Source: Sphingobacterium multivorum
Lineage (GTDB): Bacteria > Bacteroidota > Bacteroidia > Sphingobacteriales > Sphingobacteriaceae
Length of the DNA: 64,000 nt
Direction of reading: 5' to 3'
Assembly: GCF_900457465.1 (NCBI RefSeq)
Contig: NZ_UAUU01000011.1
Location: forward strand, 496,001 to 560,000
The translations under genes and the position numbers were made by a program. The notes under the pieces were generated by a model, which worked only from the letters and a program-made list of their open reading frames with translations, made no database searches and was not told the origin of the DNA. The first letter of the stretch is position 1. Each line of letters begins with the position of its first letter. Below are positions 9,637 through 19,435 of this stretch, one piece after another.

Positions 9637-10416
9637 ATGTGGAGAATATTAGCTATTGTTATTTTTCTGTTTGGATCTAAACCTGTCATTGGCCAGCGGA
9701 TCAAGCGTCAGACCGATAAACATATTGTCAATCAGCAGGAGCGTATGGTGCATAAACAGTGGGACCGAAAGAAATTTACCCCGACTTCTGGCTTTCTTGG
9801 ACTGAATTATCAGTATTGGCTCACCTGGGGACTTCATCCCAATTATCCCAAACTGGACAGGCGCCCCCTTTCAGGCTCCGGGCCCCAGACCTTGCGGATG
9901 GGTCTGGTGATGGCTATGCAGCAGACTAATGATTCCTATAAAAAGCAGTCCGATACCATCCGAAATACTGCAATCAAGGAACTGGCCCACTATTCAGGGG
10001 CTGTAAGTTCCGTAGATCCACTTTGGATGCTATACTATAAACATGAGTTCGCTCCCCTTGAAAAAGATGAATCTCTAATCCTTCAGGGGCTAAGTTCAGA
10101 GGTAAGAGAATATCTGATAAATAAAGGTACTTATGAATGGTATACCAGTGAAAGATCGGGCCTCATAGAACGTCTGGAAATCCTTAAAACAGCAGACCTT
10201 GAAAGAGGCAGCAGGATCTTGGGCTATCATCGCCTATTGTCGGAATATAGGGTTCTTGAATTGGGGTGGGGATCCAAGAAAAGCAATGCCCTGAAATTTC
10301 TGTCCCTATCAAGTGACCTGTCTTCCATTAAGGAGGTAGATCCGGTCATGCCGCTCCCACATACTGGAAAATCTGATATTGAAATTGCGGACAAAATCCT
10401 AAATAAGAGCAGATGA
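9637..10416 (+). CDS. Exported protein of the tra operon, unknown (possibly DUF5045-like)
   Basis: A 259-aa protein with a signal peptide (…GSKPVIGQ). The mature part is polar, with a tryptophan-rich segment near residues 45-70 (GFLGLNYQYWLTWGL) and no membrane helix. It lies 3 bp after the paralogue cluster and 14 bp before traJ, in the slot where DUF5045 proteins occur in related elements. I am not certain of that assignment. A periplasmic structural role is inferred from position only. Confidence 0.55.
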   Translation: MWRILAIVIFLFGSKPVIGQRIKRQTDKHIVNQQERMVHKQWDRKKFTPTSGFLGLNYQYWLTWGLHPNYPKLDRRPLSGSGPQTLRMGLVMAMQQTNDSYKKQSDTIRNTAIKELAHYSGAVSSVDPLWMLYYKHEFAPLEKDESLILQGLSSEVREYLINKGTYEWYTSERSGLIERLEILKTADLERGSRILGYHRLLSEYRVLELGWGSKKSNALKFLSLSSDLSSIKEVDPVMPLPHTGKSDIEIADKILNKSR

Positions 10417-10430
10417 TAAATTAATTTTAT

Positions 10431-11549
10431 ATGACATACACATTTTTTTTACAGGCATCTCCAGTGGGGGTGCCTGATTCATTTAAGGATACTTTCACTT
10501 TCCTGCAGGGAAATGGAGTATACGAGGAAGGAGTAATGCACTTCCTGAAAGGGATGAAAGATACGATATGGACCCATTATGATACTTTTATTACGGACGC
10601 ACAGGCGCTAGCGGCAATTTTTATGCTCATATTTTTTGCCATAAAAAGCTATGAAATGATGTCCGGTGATAAAAAAATGGAGATTATGCCCCTGCTCAGA
10701 CCATTTGGACTGGTCATGGTCATTATCTGGTGGGGAGCTTTCACAAGGGTGATCGCTTATCCTACGGATATTGTCGCTGCCAAAACGGAAAGCCTCTTTG
10801 ATAGCGGACAGACCGAAGTCAATAGCTTAAGGCTCCAACGGGCAAAACTCATGTATGATATATCCAATTCCCTGACCCAGATCCAGGCGGAAACCGAAGT
10901 TGCAAAAAATGAGGCGGATACATGGTACGGAAAGGCTTGGGATGCGGTCACCTCAACCGTGAAAGATGGATTTACTTCCGTCTGGAACAATGTTGTGGAG
11001 CTAAGAAACAGAATGCAGATCAATTTGCAATTGTGGGCAACCTATACACTGGAAACCTTGGCAGTCTGGGTCCTTCGGATCTGTGTTTATATCATATTCA
11101 TGATCCAGATACTCTATTCGACCATTCTGATCATTTTAGGACCATTCTCTGTTGCGGTAAGTATTCTTCCCGCTTTCAGGGATTCTTTCGGAACCTGGAT
11201 CGCGCGGTTCGTGTCGGTCAATCTCTACTCTGGGATTGCCTATCTGGTAATGCATATAGCCAGTCTTTTTCAGCAGTATGCCCTGGAAGCTGAGATCACC
11301 CGTTATCAGGAATTATTATCGACTTCCGGTGATAGGCTCGAAAAACTTGGCTGGCTTGCCGGAAATGGAATAATGTCATTTGGGATCGTCATAGTAACCT
11401 TCCTGATCGGCGGGCTTACCATGCTCACAGTGCCAAGTATCAGTACATGGATCGTCTCCACTTCTGGAATCACTTCAGCCGCGGGTACAATGGGCCGTGG
11501 GGCATCCGGTATGGCAAGAACAGCTAGGAGGGTGATCGCTAAATTCTAA
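10431..11549 (+). CDS. traJ: TraJ, VirB6-like channel protein
   Basis: A 372-aa polytopic inner-membrane protein. Membrane segments are visible near residues 58-80 (ALAAIFMLIFFAIKSY), 88-108, 200-245 (LAVWVLRICVYIIFMIQILYSTILIILGPFSVAVSIL), 255-280 and 300-330. The GPFSVAVSILPAFRDSFGTWIARF motif is typical of TraJ of Bacteroides conjugative transposons, the equivalent of VirB6. The glycine/serine-rich C terminus (GTMGRGASGMARTARR) is also characteristic. Confidence 0.88.
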   Translation: MTYTFFLQASPVGVPDSFKDTFTFLQGNGVYEEGVMHFLKGMKDTIWTHYDTFITDAQALAAIFMLIFFAIKSYEMMSGDKKMEIMPLLRPFGLVMVIIWWGAFTRVIAYPTDIVAAKTESLFDSGQTEVNSLRLQRAKLMYDISNSLTQIQAETEVAKNEADTWYGKAWDAVTSTVKDGFTSVWNNVVELRNRMQINLQLWATYTLETLAVWVLRICVYIIFMIQILYSTILIILGPFSVAVSILPAFRDSFGTWIARFVSVNLYSGIAYLVMHIASLFQQYALEAEITRYQELLSTSGDRLEKLGWLAGNGIMSFGIVIVTFLIGGLTMLTVPSISTWIVSTSGITSAAGTMGRGASGMARTARRVIAKF

Positions 11550-11564
11550 ACTTAAATAAAGAAC

Positions 11565-12179
11565 ATGATTATCAAAAATATAGAATCAAAGATTCGTCTG
11601 GCAACCCTTATTGCCGTCGGGAGTTTAATAACGGCCTTTCTGCTGGTGTCCATAGTTTCTTTCTTTGCCTTTAAACAGGTGGAAAGTGCAAGAAAGTCAG
11701 TATATGTACTGGATATAAATAATGTGCCATTGGCCGCGCAGCAGACCAATGTTGAAATGAACCGTTCAGCCGAGTACCGAACGCATATAAATTTATTCCA
11801 TAGTCTTTTTTTTACGCTGACACCGGACGAGAAGTTTATAGAATACCAGATGAAGCGGGCGATGTATCTGATTGATGAATCAGGTGCTTTACAATACAAT
11901 AACCTCCGTGAGAAAGGATTTTTTAATTCCATCTTGTCTTCCAGTGCGGTACTTACGGTCCAGACGGATTCAATCCACCTTGAAGGAAACTATTTTCGCT
12001 TTTATGGTAAACAGACCATAGACCGACGGAGCTCAACCGTCGTTCGTAGTCTCATTACAGAAGGATATTTAAGGGACCTTAAGATCAGGACAGACAACAA
12101 CGCGCACGCTGTACTGATAACGAGATGGAAAACATTGGAAAATAAAGACCTCAGTTATGTTCAAAAAAACAACCTCTAA
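11565..12179 (+). CDS. traK: TraK, VirB8-like protein
   Basis: A 204-aa bitopic protein with a membrane anchor at residues ~13-36 (ATLIAVGSLITAFLLVSIVSFFAF) and a periplasmic domain whose core (HINLFHSLFFTLTPDEKFIEYQMKRAMYLID) matches TraK of CTnDOT-like systems. VirB8-like proteins nucleate the inner-membrane assembly of the secretion channel. It starts 15 bp after traJ and overlaps the next gene by 23 bp. Confidence 0.88.
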   Translation: MIIKNIESKIRLATLIAVGSLITAFLLVSIVSFFAFKQVESARKSVYVLDINNVPLAAQQTNVEMNRSAEYRTHINLFHSLFFTLTPDEKFIEYQMKRAMYLIDESGALQYNNLREKGFFNSILSSSAVLTVQTDSIHLEGNYFRFYGKQTIDRRSSTVVRSLITEGYLRDLKIRTDNNAHAVLITRWKTLENKDLSYVQKNNL

Positions 12180-12588
12180 TAAATCCGAAAGTAGTGTCTG
12201 GAAAGAGATCGGCAGTGAATTTTCCAGGTATACAGTCCATCTTAGAAAATGTGTAATGTCAAAATTGGGTACATATCCCAAACAGGTTTTCATGTTCATG
12301 GTGTTATGTATCCTAATTTCAATCTGCTGTTTTTTTATGCTGCCAAGGCAAAAGGAAGTAAAAATGGTGAAAAATCCGAAACTCTCTGCACCTATTGCGG
12401 ATGGAATGGGAAATATATTTGGTTCAATCTCCGATCTAAAAGAAGTACTTGAACTCCAGGCTGTCCTAGAAGGGCTTTCAAAAAAAGATAACCTGGATAA
12501 ACAGGATAGTATGATCCTTATCCAGATAAAGGATAGGCTTTTGTCGCTGGGAAACTATAATGCGAAGGATTCGATAGCCAAAGATTGA
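12157..12588 (+). CDS. TraL-position single-pass membrane protein
   Basis: A 143-aa protein with a basic N terminus, one membrane helix at residues ~45-66 (VFMFMVLCILISICCFFML) and a helical, charged periplasmic tail with ELQAVLEGLSKKDNLDK. The gene order traK-X-traM puts it in the TraL (DUF3989) slot. The sequence is consistent with that but I do not see a decisive motif. It overlaps traK by 23 bp, so coupled translation is likely. Confidence 0.65.
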   Translation: MFKKTTSNKSESSVWKEIGSEFSRYTVHLRKCVMSKLGTYPKQVFMFMVLCILISICCFFMLPRQKEVKMVKNPKLSAPIADGMGNIFGSISDLKEVLELQAVLEGLSKKDNLDKQDSMILIQIKDRLLSLGNYNAKDSIAKD

Positions 12589-12646
12589 TCCAGCATTTTT
12601 TTCCTAAACCCGCTTAGTATTTCTCAATTCTAAATCAAATTATATT

Positions 12647-13810
12647 ATGAAATTAGACCTAAAAAGGCCCAAATATATCATACCGCTTATCGCCCTGCCT
12701 TTTATCTGTATTTTCTTTTACGTTTACCAATCCGCATTTTCAAAAGAGAGTGCTGTAAAAGATAATGGGCCACAGCTAAAAGAACATATTTCGGAAGTCT
12801 CCCCAGAGGTGAAAAATAAAGCTTTAACAGACAAGCTTAATGCTTACCGGGAAATGTACCGTCGAGGAGACGGCTATACCGCGGTGAATCAATTGCAGGA
12901 AGACAAAGTAGATGGATTCCGTTTTGATGAAATGTACAATGATAAAGAAAAACGCAAGTTGGATTCCATTAGGGATAAGCTTAAACAGGAATCACTAATT
13001 TCAGTTGATGCACCCAGGGCTGTGCATGGAAATGAAGACCTGGACCGTGTCCTGAGTTCCCTTGTTCCTAAATCCAATCCAGAATCCAGAAAAGAACCAA
13101 AAAGGACAGAAGAAGATCCGATGCTTCTATTCCGCCGTCAGATGGAATTTGCCGATAGTCTGGCAAAGGCCAATGACCCGGAAGAAAGGGCAGCAAGAGA
13201 GGAGAGGCAGCGGATCGAAATAGCGAAAAAAGCAGAAGCGGATCTGCCATTGCTTAAAGTCAGAAAGGCCGACGATACCGAATCCGTTTTCAATACGGTA
13301 AGAGACAATCCGAACGATTCTTTTATTCAGGCCATAATTGACGAAAATATGACCGGATATGTGGATTCCAGGTTGCGGATCAGGCTCATGGATGATTTAT
13401 TGGTGGGAAGCAATCTGATCCACAAAGGCACCTATTTATACGCAAAAATTAGTGGATTTACCGGACAGCGTGTCCTTTTGAGCATTAGCTCAATTATGCA
13501 GGGAGGTAAGATCCTGCCCGTAAAACTTGATCTGTATGATAATGATGGTCTTCAGGGCCTTTATGTGCCCGCATCCGCTTTCAGGGAATTCAGCAAAGAG
13601 CTTGGCGCAAATTCTTCTCAGGGAATTTCAATACAGGGGGGAGAAAACCAGAACCAGATCATTATGGGCGTGATCCAGAGGATGTTTCAGTCGACTACTA
13701 CAGCAGTTTCCAGGTATATCAGAAAAAACAGGGCGAATATCAAATATAATACGCTGGTCTATCTGATAGACCCACAAGCACTTCGTGAAAATCAAAAACA
13801 ATACAACTAA
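12647..13810 (+). CDS. traM: TraM, VirB10-like protein
   Basis: A 387-aa protein with an N-terminal membrane anchor (residues ~9-30, IIPLIALPFICIFFYVYQS), a long charged linker rich in E/K/R, and a C-terminal periplasmic beta domain. That domain carries the LRIRLMDDLLVGSNLIHKGT and GFTGQRVLLSISSI blocks typical of TraM of Bacteroidota conjugative transposons. It is the VirB10/TrbI counterpart that links the inner-membrane complex to the outer-membrane pore. Confidence 0.88.
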   Translation: MKLDLKRPKYIIPLIALPFICIFFYVYQSAFSKESAVKDNGPQLKEHISEVSPEVKNKALTDKLNAYREMYRRGDGYTAVNQLQEDKVDGFRFDEMYNDKEKRKLDSIRDKLKQESLISVDAPRAVHGNEDLDRVLSSLVPKSNPESRKEPKRTEEDPMLLFRRQMEFADSLAKANDPEERAAREERQRIEIAKKAEADLPLLKVRKADDTESVFNTVRDNPNDSFIQAIIDENMTGYVDSRLRIRLMDDLLVGSNLIHKGTYLYAKISGFTGQRVLLSISSIMQGGKILPVKLDLYDNDGLQGLYVPASAFREFSKELGANSSQGISIQGGENQNQIIMGVIQRMFQSTTTAVSRYIRKNRANIKYNTLVYLIDPQALRENQKQYN

Positions 13811-13829
13811 TCATTCATCATTTTCAATT

Positions 13830-14675
13830 ATGAGAAATCTATTTCTGTTTTTATCGGCGATATTTCTGCTCGCCGCAACCCCGACAATGGCACAGACAGG
13901 TGGAGACCATTTACTTAGCGACCTTAAATCTATCAGGATTTCCAAGGGAAATACAGTTCACATCCTTTCACCGGAACCGATCAAATATGTGGATATATCT
14001 TCCAAAAGAGTAGTGGCAGATTTGCCTATAGATAATTTGCTCCGGCTTAAAATTGCTCCGGACAGTATGAATCTAGATGATTCAGGAACAGAACTCGGCA
14101 GCATTACAGTGGTCGGAGAAAATTTCATGACACAGTTCCGGGCCTTTAAAACTGGTCAGGATATTGAAGCACAGTCGCCGGTTCTTTATGAAATAAATCC
14201 TTTATCTACGGTTCCGCTGGAGCCTTCGGAAAACAACCTAAGCAGGAGCCAGATGAGGTCCTTATCCTATACTCTTTTAACCCAATCCGGTAACCGTCCA
14301 AAGAGGAAGGAAGAGAAGTTTGGAATAGGGATCTATCTGAACGGTATCAGAACGATCGGTGATTTCATTTTTCTGGATCTTTCATTTGTCAATAAAACGA
14401 ACCTTTCATTTAGGCCAGATCAGCTACGTTTTTTTGTGGAAGATAAAAGAATCACCAAGGCAACAAATGTCCAGTCGGTTGAGATAGAACCCCTCTGGCA
14501 ATTTCAGCCATTCGACCTCCTAAAGAAAAAGAACCGGAATATTTATGTTCTTAAAAAAGTAACTTTTCCAGGCAGTAAAATATTGCGGATAAGTCTCACT
14601 GAAAAACAGCTATCGGGCAGGGCAATTGACCTGAAAATCAAATACCAGGATATCCTGAATGCCGATTCTCTATAA
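13830..14675 (+). CDS. traN: TraN, VirB9-like outer-channel protein
   Basis: A 281-aa exported protein with a signal peptide ending …TPTMAQ. ATG 13830 is chosen because it gives a clean signal peptide; an upstream in-frame start at 13785 overlaps traM and adds 15 unlikely residues. The blocks IKYVDISSKRVVADLPIDNLLRLK and GIYLNGIRTIGDFIFLDLSFVNKTNL match the TraN family, which with TraM forms the outer-membrane part of the conjugation channel (VirB9-like). Confidence 0.87.
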   Translation: MRNLFLFLSAIFLLAATPTMAQTGGDHLLSDLKSIRISKGNTVHILSPEPIKYVDISSKRVVADLPIDNLLRLKIAPDSMNLDDSGTELGSITVVGENFMTQFRAFKTGQDIEAQSPVLYEINPLSTVPLEPSENNLSRSQMRSLSYTLLTQSGNRPKRKEEKFGIGIYLNGIRTIGDFIFLDLSFVNKTNLSFRPDQLRFFVEDKRITKATNVQSVEIEPLWQFQPFDLLKKKNRNIYVLKKVTFPGSKILRISLTEKQLSGRAIDLKIKYQDILNADSL

Positions 14676-14685
14676 CCAATAAAAA

Positions 14686-16725
14686 ATGGAAGAAACAAAA
14701 GAGCAACAGGGCCTTTATAGATTCTTCCAGTTCACCATTTATCTTTCCATTTTTCTGGAGTTCTATCTCTTTCTTTATGTTGAGAAATCCCTTGAATATG
14801 GGATTCTAATCAAAACAAATTTACTTTTTGCAACCAAGCTGGCAAGGATGCCTTTTTATTCGGGACTGCTGGCCAGTAAGCTATTTACTGTTTTTTTGGT
14901 CATACTGGTTTCTATCGGTACCCTGAGTAAAAAGAAGAAAGATCTAAACCCCAAGAACCATATTGTTTATCCCCTCACGCTTGGATTCTTAATAATTGCG
15001 CTCGCGGTATGGCTGCACGGTCATGAGGGGGAACCAGTTCTATATGGGCTGAATTATTATGATCTTGGTTATGTATTCAGCTCTTTTCTGGGGATTGTCC
15101 TGATCCATGTTGCATTAGACAACATTTCAAAGATTATCAGCTCTAGGTTAGGGAAAGATAAATGGAATATCGAGGAAGAATCCTTTATGCAGCCCACCCA
15201 AGTGAAAATTACGCCTTATTCTGTCAATATCCCTATGTTGTTTTATTATAAGGGAAAGGTAAATCAAGGCTATATTCCACTTGAAAACTTATTCAGGGGC
15301 TGTTTGGTCTGCGGAGTTCCGGGAAGCGGAAAAAGTTTTGGGGTCATTATGCCTATTCTGCGTCAAATGATAGCAAATTCTTTTACCATGTGTATATATG
15401 ATCTAAAGTACCCTGATCTTGGAAAGATTGCCTACTATCATTACCTACTGGCAAAACAGGAAGGGAAAATGCTGGATTATGAATTCCATGTCATTAACCT
15501 GAATGACCCATCCAGAAGCCGCCGGGCAAATCCATTTAAACCGGAATATTTGCAGACCCTCGCTGATGCAAACGAAACTGCCGAAGCATTGGTAGAGGCT
15601 CTAAAAAAGGGTGATAAGAGTGGAGGAAGCGACCAGTTTTTTACCCAATCTGCCGTGAATTTCTTGACGGCCTGTATCTACTTCTTTAGCAAGTATGAAA
15701 ATGGAAGTTATTCCACTTTGCCGCATGTTCTGGCATTTCTAAACCTATCCTATGAAGATATTTTTGACTCACTTTTTAGCAATGAAGAGCTTAATTCACT
15801 TCTTTCTCCATTTCAGACAGCTTATAAAGCACGTGCATTTGAACAGCTGGAGGGGCAGGTTGGCACATTAAAGATCTTTATCAGCAGGCTGGCGACAAAA
15901 GAAACGTTCTGGGTTTTTGGCGGAGATGACTTTGAACTTCAGGTTAGTAATCCCAAACATCCCGGAATACTGATCTTGGCTAATGATCCCGCTACCCAGA
16001 GCATCAATTCCGCATGTTTATCGGTTGTCGTGAACCGTGTAACAAAGCTGGTAAATTCCAAAGGAAACCTTCCTGTTGGAATAGTCGTTGATGAGGCTCC
16101 GAGTTTATATTTATACCGTATAGAACAGGTCCTTAGTCAGGCCCGAAGTAATCTTGTTGCGACGGTTTTGGGTATCCAGAGTTTACAGCAATTTCAGCAA
16201 CAGTATGGTAAAGAAACTTCCGCAACGATTACTTCGGTAGTGGGAAATGTTCTATCAGGAAGCGTACAGAACAAAGATACGCTTGAGTGGTTGGAAAGGA
16301 TCTTTGGAAAAGTAAAACAGCAGAGCGAAAGCCTTAGTATCGACAGGAATAAAACTTCTATCTCCCTGTCAGAAAAACTCGAACCCCTTATCCCCGCAGG
16401 TAAAATCGCAGCACTGCCTGCTGGTCAGATGGTAGGACTTATCGCTTCTGATGCCGTAGAGAAATTTACCGGAAAATTCAGGACCTCAGCCGTTAACTGC
16501 CGGATAAATATTAATGTTGGAGCGATAAAACAGGAAGAGCAGCATTATAGAGAATTGCCCATATTCTATGATTTTGGAGAGAAAAAAGAACAGATACTGC
16601 TGGCAAATTTTAAAAAGATCAAAGAGGAAGTTAATTCAGTTGTTGAAGCAGTTACCGGATTTCGGTATACCGAGCCTACCGAAAAAAAATCCTTAGCGGA
16701 TAAGTACAAAAATTCATCGGAATAA
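14686..16725 (+). CDS. VirD4/TraG-family coupling ATPase
   Basis: A 679-aa type IV coupling protein. Membrane segments lie near residues 12-32, 60-84 and 98-150. Walker A is GVPGSGKSFG at ~211-220, Walker B is VGIVVDEAPSLYL at ~463-475, and LGIQSLQQFQQQYG is the typical coupling-protein motif. It would recruit the relaxase-DNA complex to the secretion channel. It is placed after traN and 10 bp from it, an operon position shared with other Sphingobacteriaceae elements (in CTnDOT the analogous protein is MobC, next to the relaxase). Confidence 0.88.
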   Translation: MEETKEQQGLYRFFQFTIYLSIFLEFYLFLYVEKSLEYGILIKTNLLFATKLARMPFYSGLLASKLFTVFLVILVSIGTLSKKKKDLNPKNHIVYPLTLGFLIIALAVWLHGHEGEPVLYGLNYYDLGYVFSSFLGIVLIHVALDNISKIISSRLGKDKWNIEEESFMQPTQVKITPYSVNIPMLFYYKGKVNQGYIPLENLFRGCLVCGVPGSGKSFGVIMPILRQMIANSFTMCIYDLKYPDLGKIAYYHYLLAKQEGKMLDYEFHVINLNDPSRSRRANPFKPEYLQTLADANETAEALVEALKKGDKSGGSDQFFTQSAVNFLTACIYFFSKYENGSYSTLPHVLAFLNLSYEDIFDSLFSNEELNSLLSPFQTAYKARAFEQLEGQVGTLKIFISRLATKETFWVFGGDDFELQVSNPKHPGILILANDPATQSINSACLSVVVNRVTKLVNSKGNLPVGIVVDEAPSLYLYRIEQVLSQARSNLVATVLGIQSLQQFQQQYGKETSATITSVVGNVLSGSVQNKDTLEWLERIFGKVKQQSESLSIDRNKTSISLSEKLEPLIPAGKIAALPAGQMVGLIASDAVEKFTGKFRTSAVNCRININVGAIKQEEQHYRELPIFYDFGEKKEQILLANFKKIKEEVNSVVEAVTGFRYTEPTEKKSLADKYKNSSE

Positions 16726-16752
16726 TTTTCAGAACACTGATTTAATTTCATT

Positions 16753-17274
16753 ATGTATAATATTCGTTGCCCTGTTTATTGTAGTCCAATAATCTGGGTA
16801 TTTCTATTGCTTTTTATTTCCTTAAATACTGTTGGGCAATCCCTAGATTTTAGTCTCCCTCTTGAAAAAATGAGGGTAACGTCGCCCTACGGTTTTAGGG
16901 TACATCCGATAAAATTAAAACCTTTTCATCATAACGGTGTAGATCTTGCCGCCAGAGATTCACCCATCTTTAATATAATTTCAGGAAATGTGGTGAATGC
17001 CGGGGAAAGTCCTACGCTGGGTAAATTTCTGGTAATAGAATCAGGTGATGATATCCAGGTTATATACGGACATCTATCTCGACTATTGGTCCAAAAAGGC
17101 GAATGTTTACCGCCCGGTCATCTACTTGGTGTAAGCGGTAGAACAGGTCTGGCGACCGGAGAGCATCTCCATCTCTCAGTCAAAATCCGGGGTCAATTTA
17201 TTGACCCCATTCTTTTTCTTAAAAAACTCAATGAATTCAGCTTAAATCCTTTAAACGAGCAAAAAAATGAATAA
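16753..17274 (+). CDS. M23-family peptidoglycan endopeptidase
   Basis: A 173-aa exported peptidase with an N-terminal hydrophobic segment (residues ~11-28) and the LytM/M23 zinc motifs: HHNGVDLAA near residues 58-66 and GEHLHLSV near 136-143. Such enzymes open peptidoglycan for assembly of the transfer channel. It follows the coupling ATPase and overlaps the small acidic gene by 8 bp, so it belongs to the tra operon. Confidence 0.85.
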   Translation: MYNIRCPVYCSPIIWVFLLLFISLNTVGQSLDFSLPLEKMRVTSPYGFRVHPIKLKPFHHNGVDLAARDSPIFNIISGNVVNAGESPTLGKFLVIESGDDIQVIYGHLSRLLVQKGECLPPGHLLGVSGRTGLATGEHLHLSVKIRGQFIDPILFLKKLNEFSLNPLNEQKNE

Positions 17275-17431
17275 ATCTTTTGAAAGCCTTAATGAGAAAC
17301 TTAGAATTCTGAAAGAAGGCGAGGATATTGGGCTAACGCCCGAAGAGGCAGTGATATACGGTATATCTTATGGTGACGAATTTCCTTTCGAGGAGGAAAA
17401 TAACGAGGAAGGAGAGGAGGATGAACAATAA
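17267..17431 (+). CDS. Small acidic protein, 54 aa, between M23 and ardC
   Basis: An ATG at 17267 overlaps the M23 stop and opens a 54-codon frame ending with a very acidic tail (E/D-rich from residue 40). Its 3' end carries the AGGAAGGAGAGGAGG ribosome-binding stretch of ardC and overlaps that gene by 11 bp. The stop-start overlaps on both sides support real translation. It has no recognisable domain; the acidic tail resembles DNA-mimic-type antirestriction proteins, but that is only a suggestion. Confidence 0.5.
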   Translation: MNKSFESLNEKLRILKEGEDIGLTPEEAVIYGISYGDEFPFEEENNEEGEEDEQ

Positions 17432-18608
17432 GGTAAAGTCACTGCACGAACAGGTTGCCGCCGCCCTTATCGAAAAATTAGAGAAAGGAACAGCTCCCTG
17501 GCAGAAACCTTGGAATTCTGCGTCAACCGATTTTAATCTGCCTTATAACGCAATTACCGGAAATAGATATAAAGGAATCAATATCTTTTCACTGCTGAAT
17601 TCAGGCAGGGAAGACCCCCGATGGCTGACTTTCAAGCAAGCGGATTCCAAAGGCTGGCAAATAAACAAGGGTGAAAAGGGTACGCTGGTTCAATTTGTCA
17701 AAACCCATGATCTTATCCCAAAATTAGATGAAAACGGGAAAAAAGTCCTTGATGAAAATGGTAAAAACATAAAAGTACGGATGCCTTTGGAACGCGCCAT
17801 TGTCACAGCGGCTTGGGTCTTTAACGCTGAACAGGTAAGTGGAATTCCTAAATTAGAATTAAAGCCCCAATTGAAATCTGATTGGGACCCAATAGTCCGT
17901 GCGGAAGATCTGGTTCTCCTTTCCGGTGCGGTGGTCAATCACAGAAAAGGAGATGAGGCGTATTATAGCCTCCGTTCTGACAGTATAACGATGCCGTTAA
18001 AAGAACAGTTTACCACTCCTGACCGCTATTATGCTACCCTTCTCCATGAGCTTGGGCATTGGACTGGACATCAGGACAGGCTCAACAGGTCCCTATTTAA
18101 CAGGTTTGGAAGTGAAGGCTATGCACGGGAAGAATTAAGGGCGGAGATTGCCTCTATGCTGATCGGTGATGAGTTTAAGATAGGTCATGATCCAGGCCAG
18201 CATGCTGCTTATGTAAAAGGGTGGATCGAAATGTTAAAAAATAATCCATATGAAATCCATGCGGCGGCAACGGATGCGGAAAGGATATTTTCTTATCTAC
18301 TGGATTTTGAGCGTAAACGTGAACTTAACCAGCAAACCACTAATAAAAGCCAGCAAAAAAATGAATCCAAACTCTTTATTGGCGATATCATTCCGTACAA
18401 GGATTCGATTTATAAAGTAACCAGTCAACTGAAAAGAGGAAGATTTCAGATGGAAGTAGAGGACACCGGGAAGAAATTTGTACTCTCAAAAAATGACAGG
18501 CTCTACCAATCGTTGCTAGATGTCAAAAACGGCAATGATATAAAAGCTCCAGCAATTTCTAATAGTAACGAAGAAGTCCAAAAAGCTTCTTATGGTTTAA
18601 AACGTTAA
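17421..18608 (+). CDS. ardC: ArdC-like antirestriction protein
   Basis: A 395-aa protein. The N-terminal ~125 residues are an ArdC-type ssDNA-binding domain (LEKGTAPWQKPW, NAITGNRYKGINIFSLL, WLTFKQA). A zincin-like metallopeptidase domain follows, with LLHELGHWTGH at ~208-218 and a downstream RAEIASMLIGDE. ArdC protects incoming single-stranded DNA from restriction in the recipient. ATG 17421 has a strong ribosome-binding site; the longer frame from 17370 has none. The C-terminal ~70 residues are an extra basic segment. Confidence 0.88.
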   Translation: MNNKVKSLHEQVAAALIEKLEKGTAPWQKPWNSASTDFNLPYNAITGNRYKGINIFSLLNSGREDPRWLTFKQADSKGWQINKGEKGTLVQFVKTHDLIPKLDENGKKVLDENGKNIKVRMPLERAIVTAAWVFNAEQVSGIPKLELKPQLKSDWDPIVRAEDLVLLSGAVVNHRKGDEAYYSLRSDSITMPLKEQFTTPDRYYATLLHELGHWTGHQDRLNRSLFNRFGSEGYAREELRAEIASMLIGDEFKIGHDPGQHAAYVKGWIEMLKNNPYEIHAAATDAERIFSYLLDFERKRELNQQTTNKSQQKNESKLFIGDIIPYKDSIYKVTSQLKRGRFQMEVEDTGKKFVLSKNDRLYQSLLDVKNGNDIKAPAISNSNEEVQKASYGLKR

Positions 18609-18628
18609 TCCCATCACTCGATAATAAT

Positions 18629-19435
18629 ATGAATCAATTTAAAGACAACGAACTTCCCCTTGGTGAACTTGAAAAATTGGGACTCTATATTCAGGGACGG
18701 ATACTTCTCTCCAGGGAGAATATCAATGCACTTCTTACAGGTAGAAGAACCGAAATGACAAATTTTAAGGACCTTAAATTTGATGGGCTTTCTATTCCCG
18801 AACTCGATGCGAAACTATCTTTAAAGAAAAATGATGACGGAAGTGTGAGCCTGAATGTGCATCCAATATACAAGGTAGCAAAAGCACATGAGTTATTGGA
18901 TGAAAATGAAAGCCAGAAACTTCAAAATGGTGAGATTGATAATATTGCAAAAGAGCAAGAAGTACAAAAGGGTAAGGTCAGAAAAATAATCATCGAATAC
19001 GATGAAAAGACCAAAGAGTTTATTTCCTATGATCCTGAAAAGGTAAATGCTCCATTAACGGTAAATTCAGAGACGCTAACAGAAGAACAAAAGAAAAAAT
19101 TTAAAAATGGACAGATTGTGGAATTATCTGATGGCACTAGGTTTCAGCATACAGCGCTTAACCCTCAGGGATTAAAATCTGACAATAAAAGACTCGCCCT
19201 TTCGATCCTGTTTGATGCAGGTATCTCTTACTTGGTATATAGGGGGATTCAGGCCCTGAAAAACCGTGCTGCCAAATTCCAATCCGAAGGTTATACAAAT
19301 GGGTATAATCAGGCCATTGCTGATATGAAACAAAAAGGAAATGTAGTGGATTCTAATGTTACCATCCAGCAATTAATAAATAAGCATATCCCAAATCAGG
19401 AATCTAGGGGATATGGACGCTCATCGGCCCGCTAA
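18629..19435 (+). CDS. DUF4099/DUF3945 domain protein
   Basis: A 268-aa protein. Residues 8-45 (LPLGELEKLGLYIQGRILLS … LLTGRRT) fit DUF4099. Residues ~85-190 fit DUF3945, with LTEEQKKKFKNGQIVELSDGT as its signature. These domains are widespread on Bacteroidota plasmids and conjugative elements, often downstream of tra or ardC genes, and lack a proven function. The C terminus (ILFDAGISYLVYRGIQAL) has one weakly hydrophobic stretch. The stop overlaps the next ATG. Confidence 0.8.
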   Translation: MNQFKDNELPLGELEKLGLYIQGRILLSRENINALLTGRRTEMTNFKDLKFDGLSIPELDAKLSLKKNDDGSVSLNVHPIYKVAKAHELLDENESQKLQNGEIDNIAKEQEVQKGKVRKIIIEYDEKTKEFISYDPEKVNAPLTVNSETLTEEQKKKFKNGQIVELSDGTRFQHTALNPQGLKSDNKRLALSILFDAGISYLVYRGIQALKNRAAKFQSEGYTNGYNQAIADMKQKGNVVDSNVTIQQLINKHIPNQESRGYGRSSAR

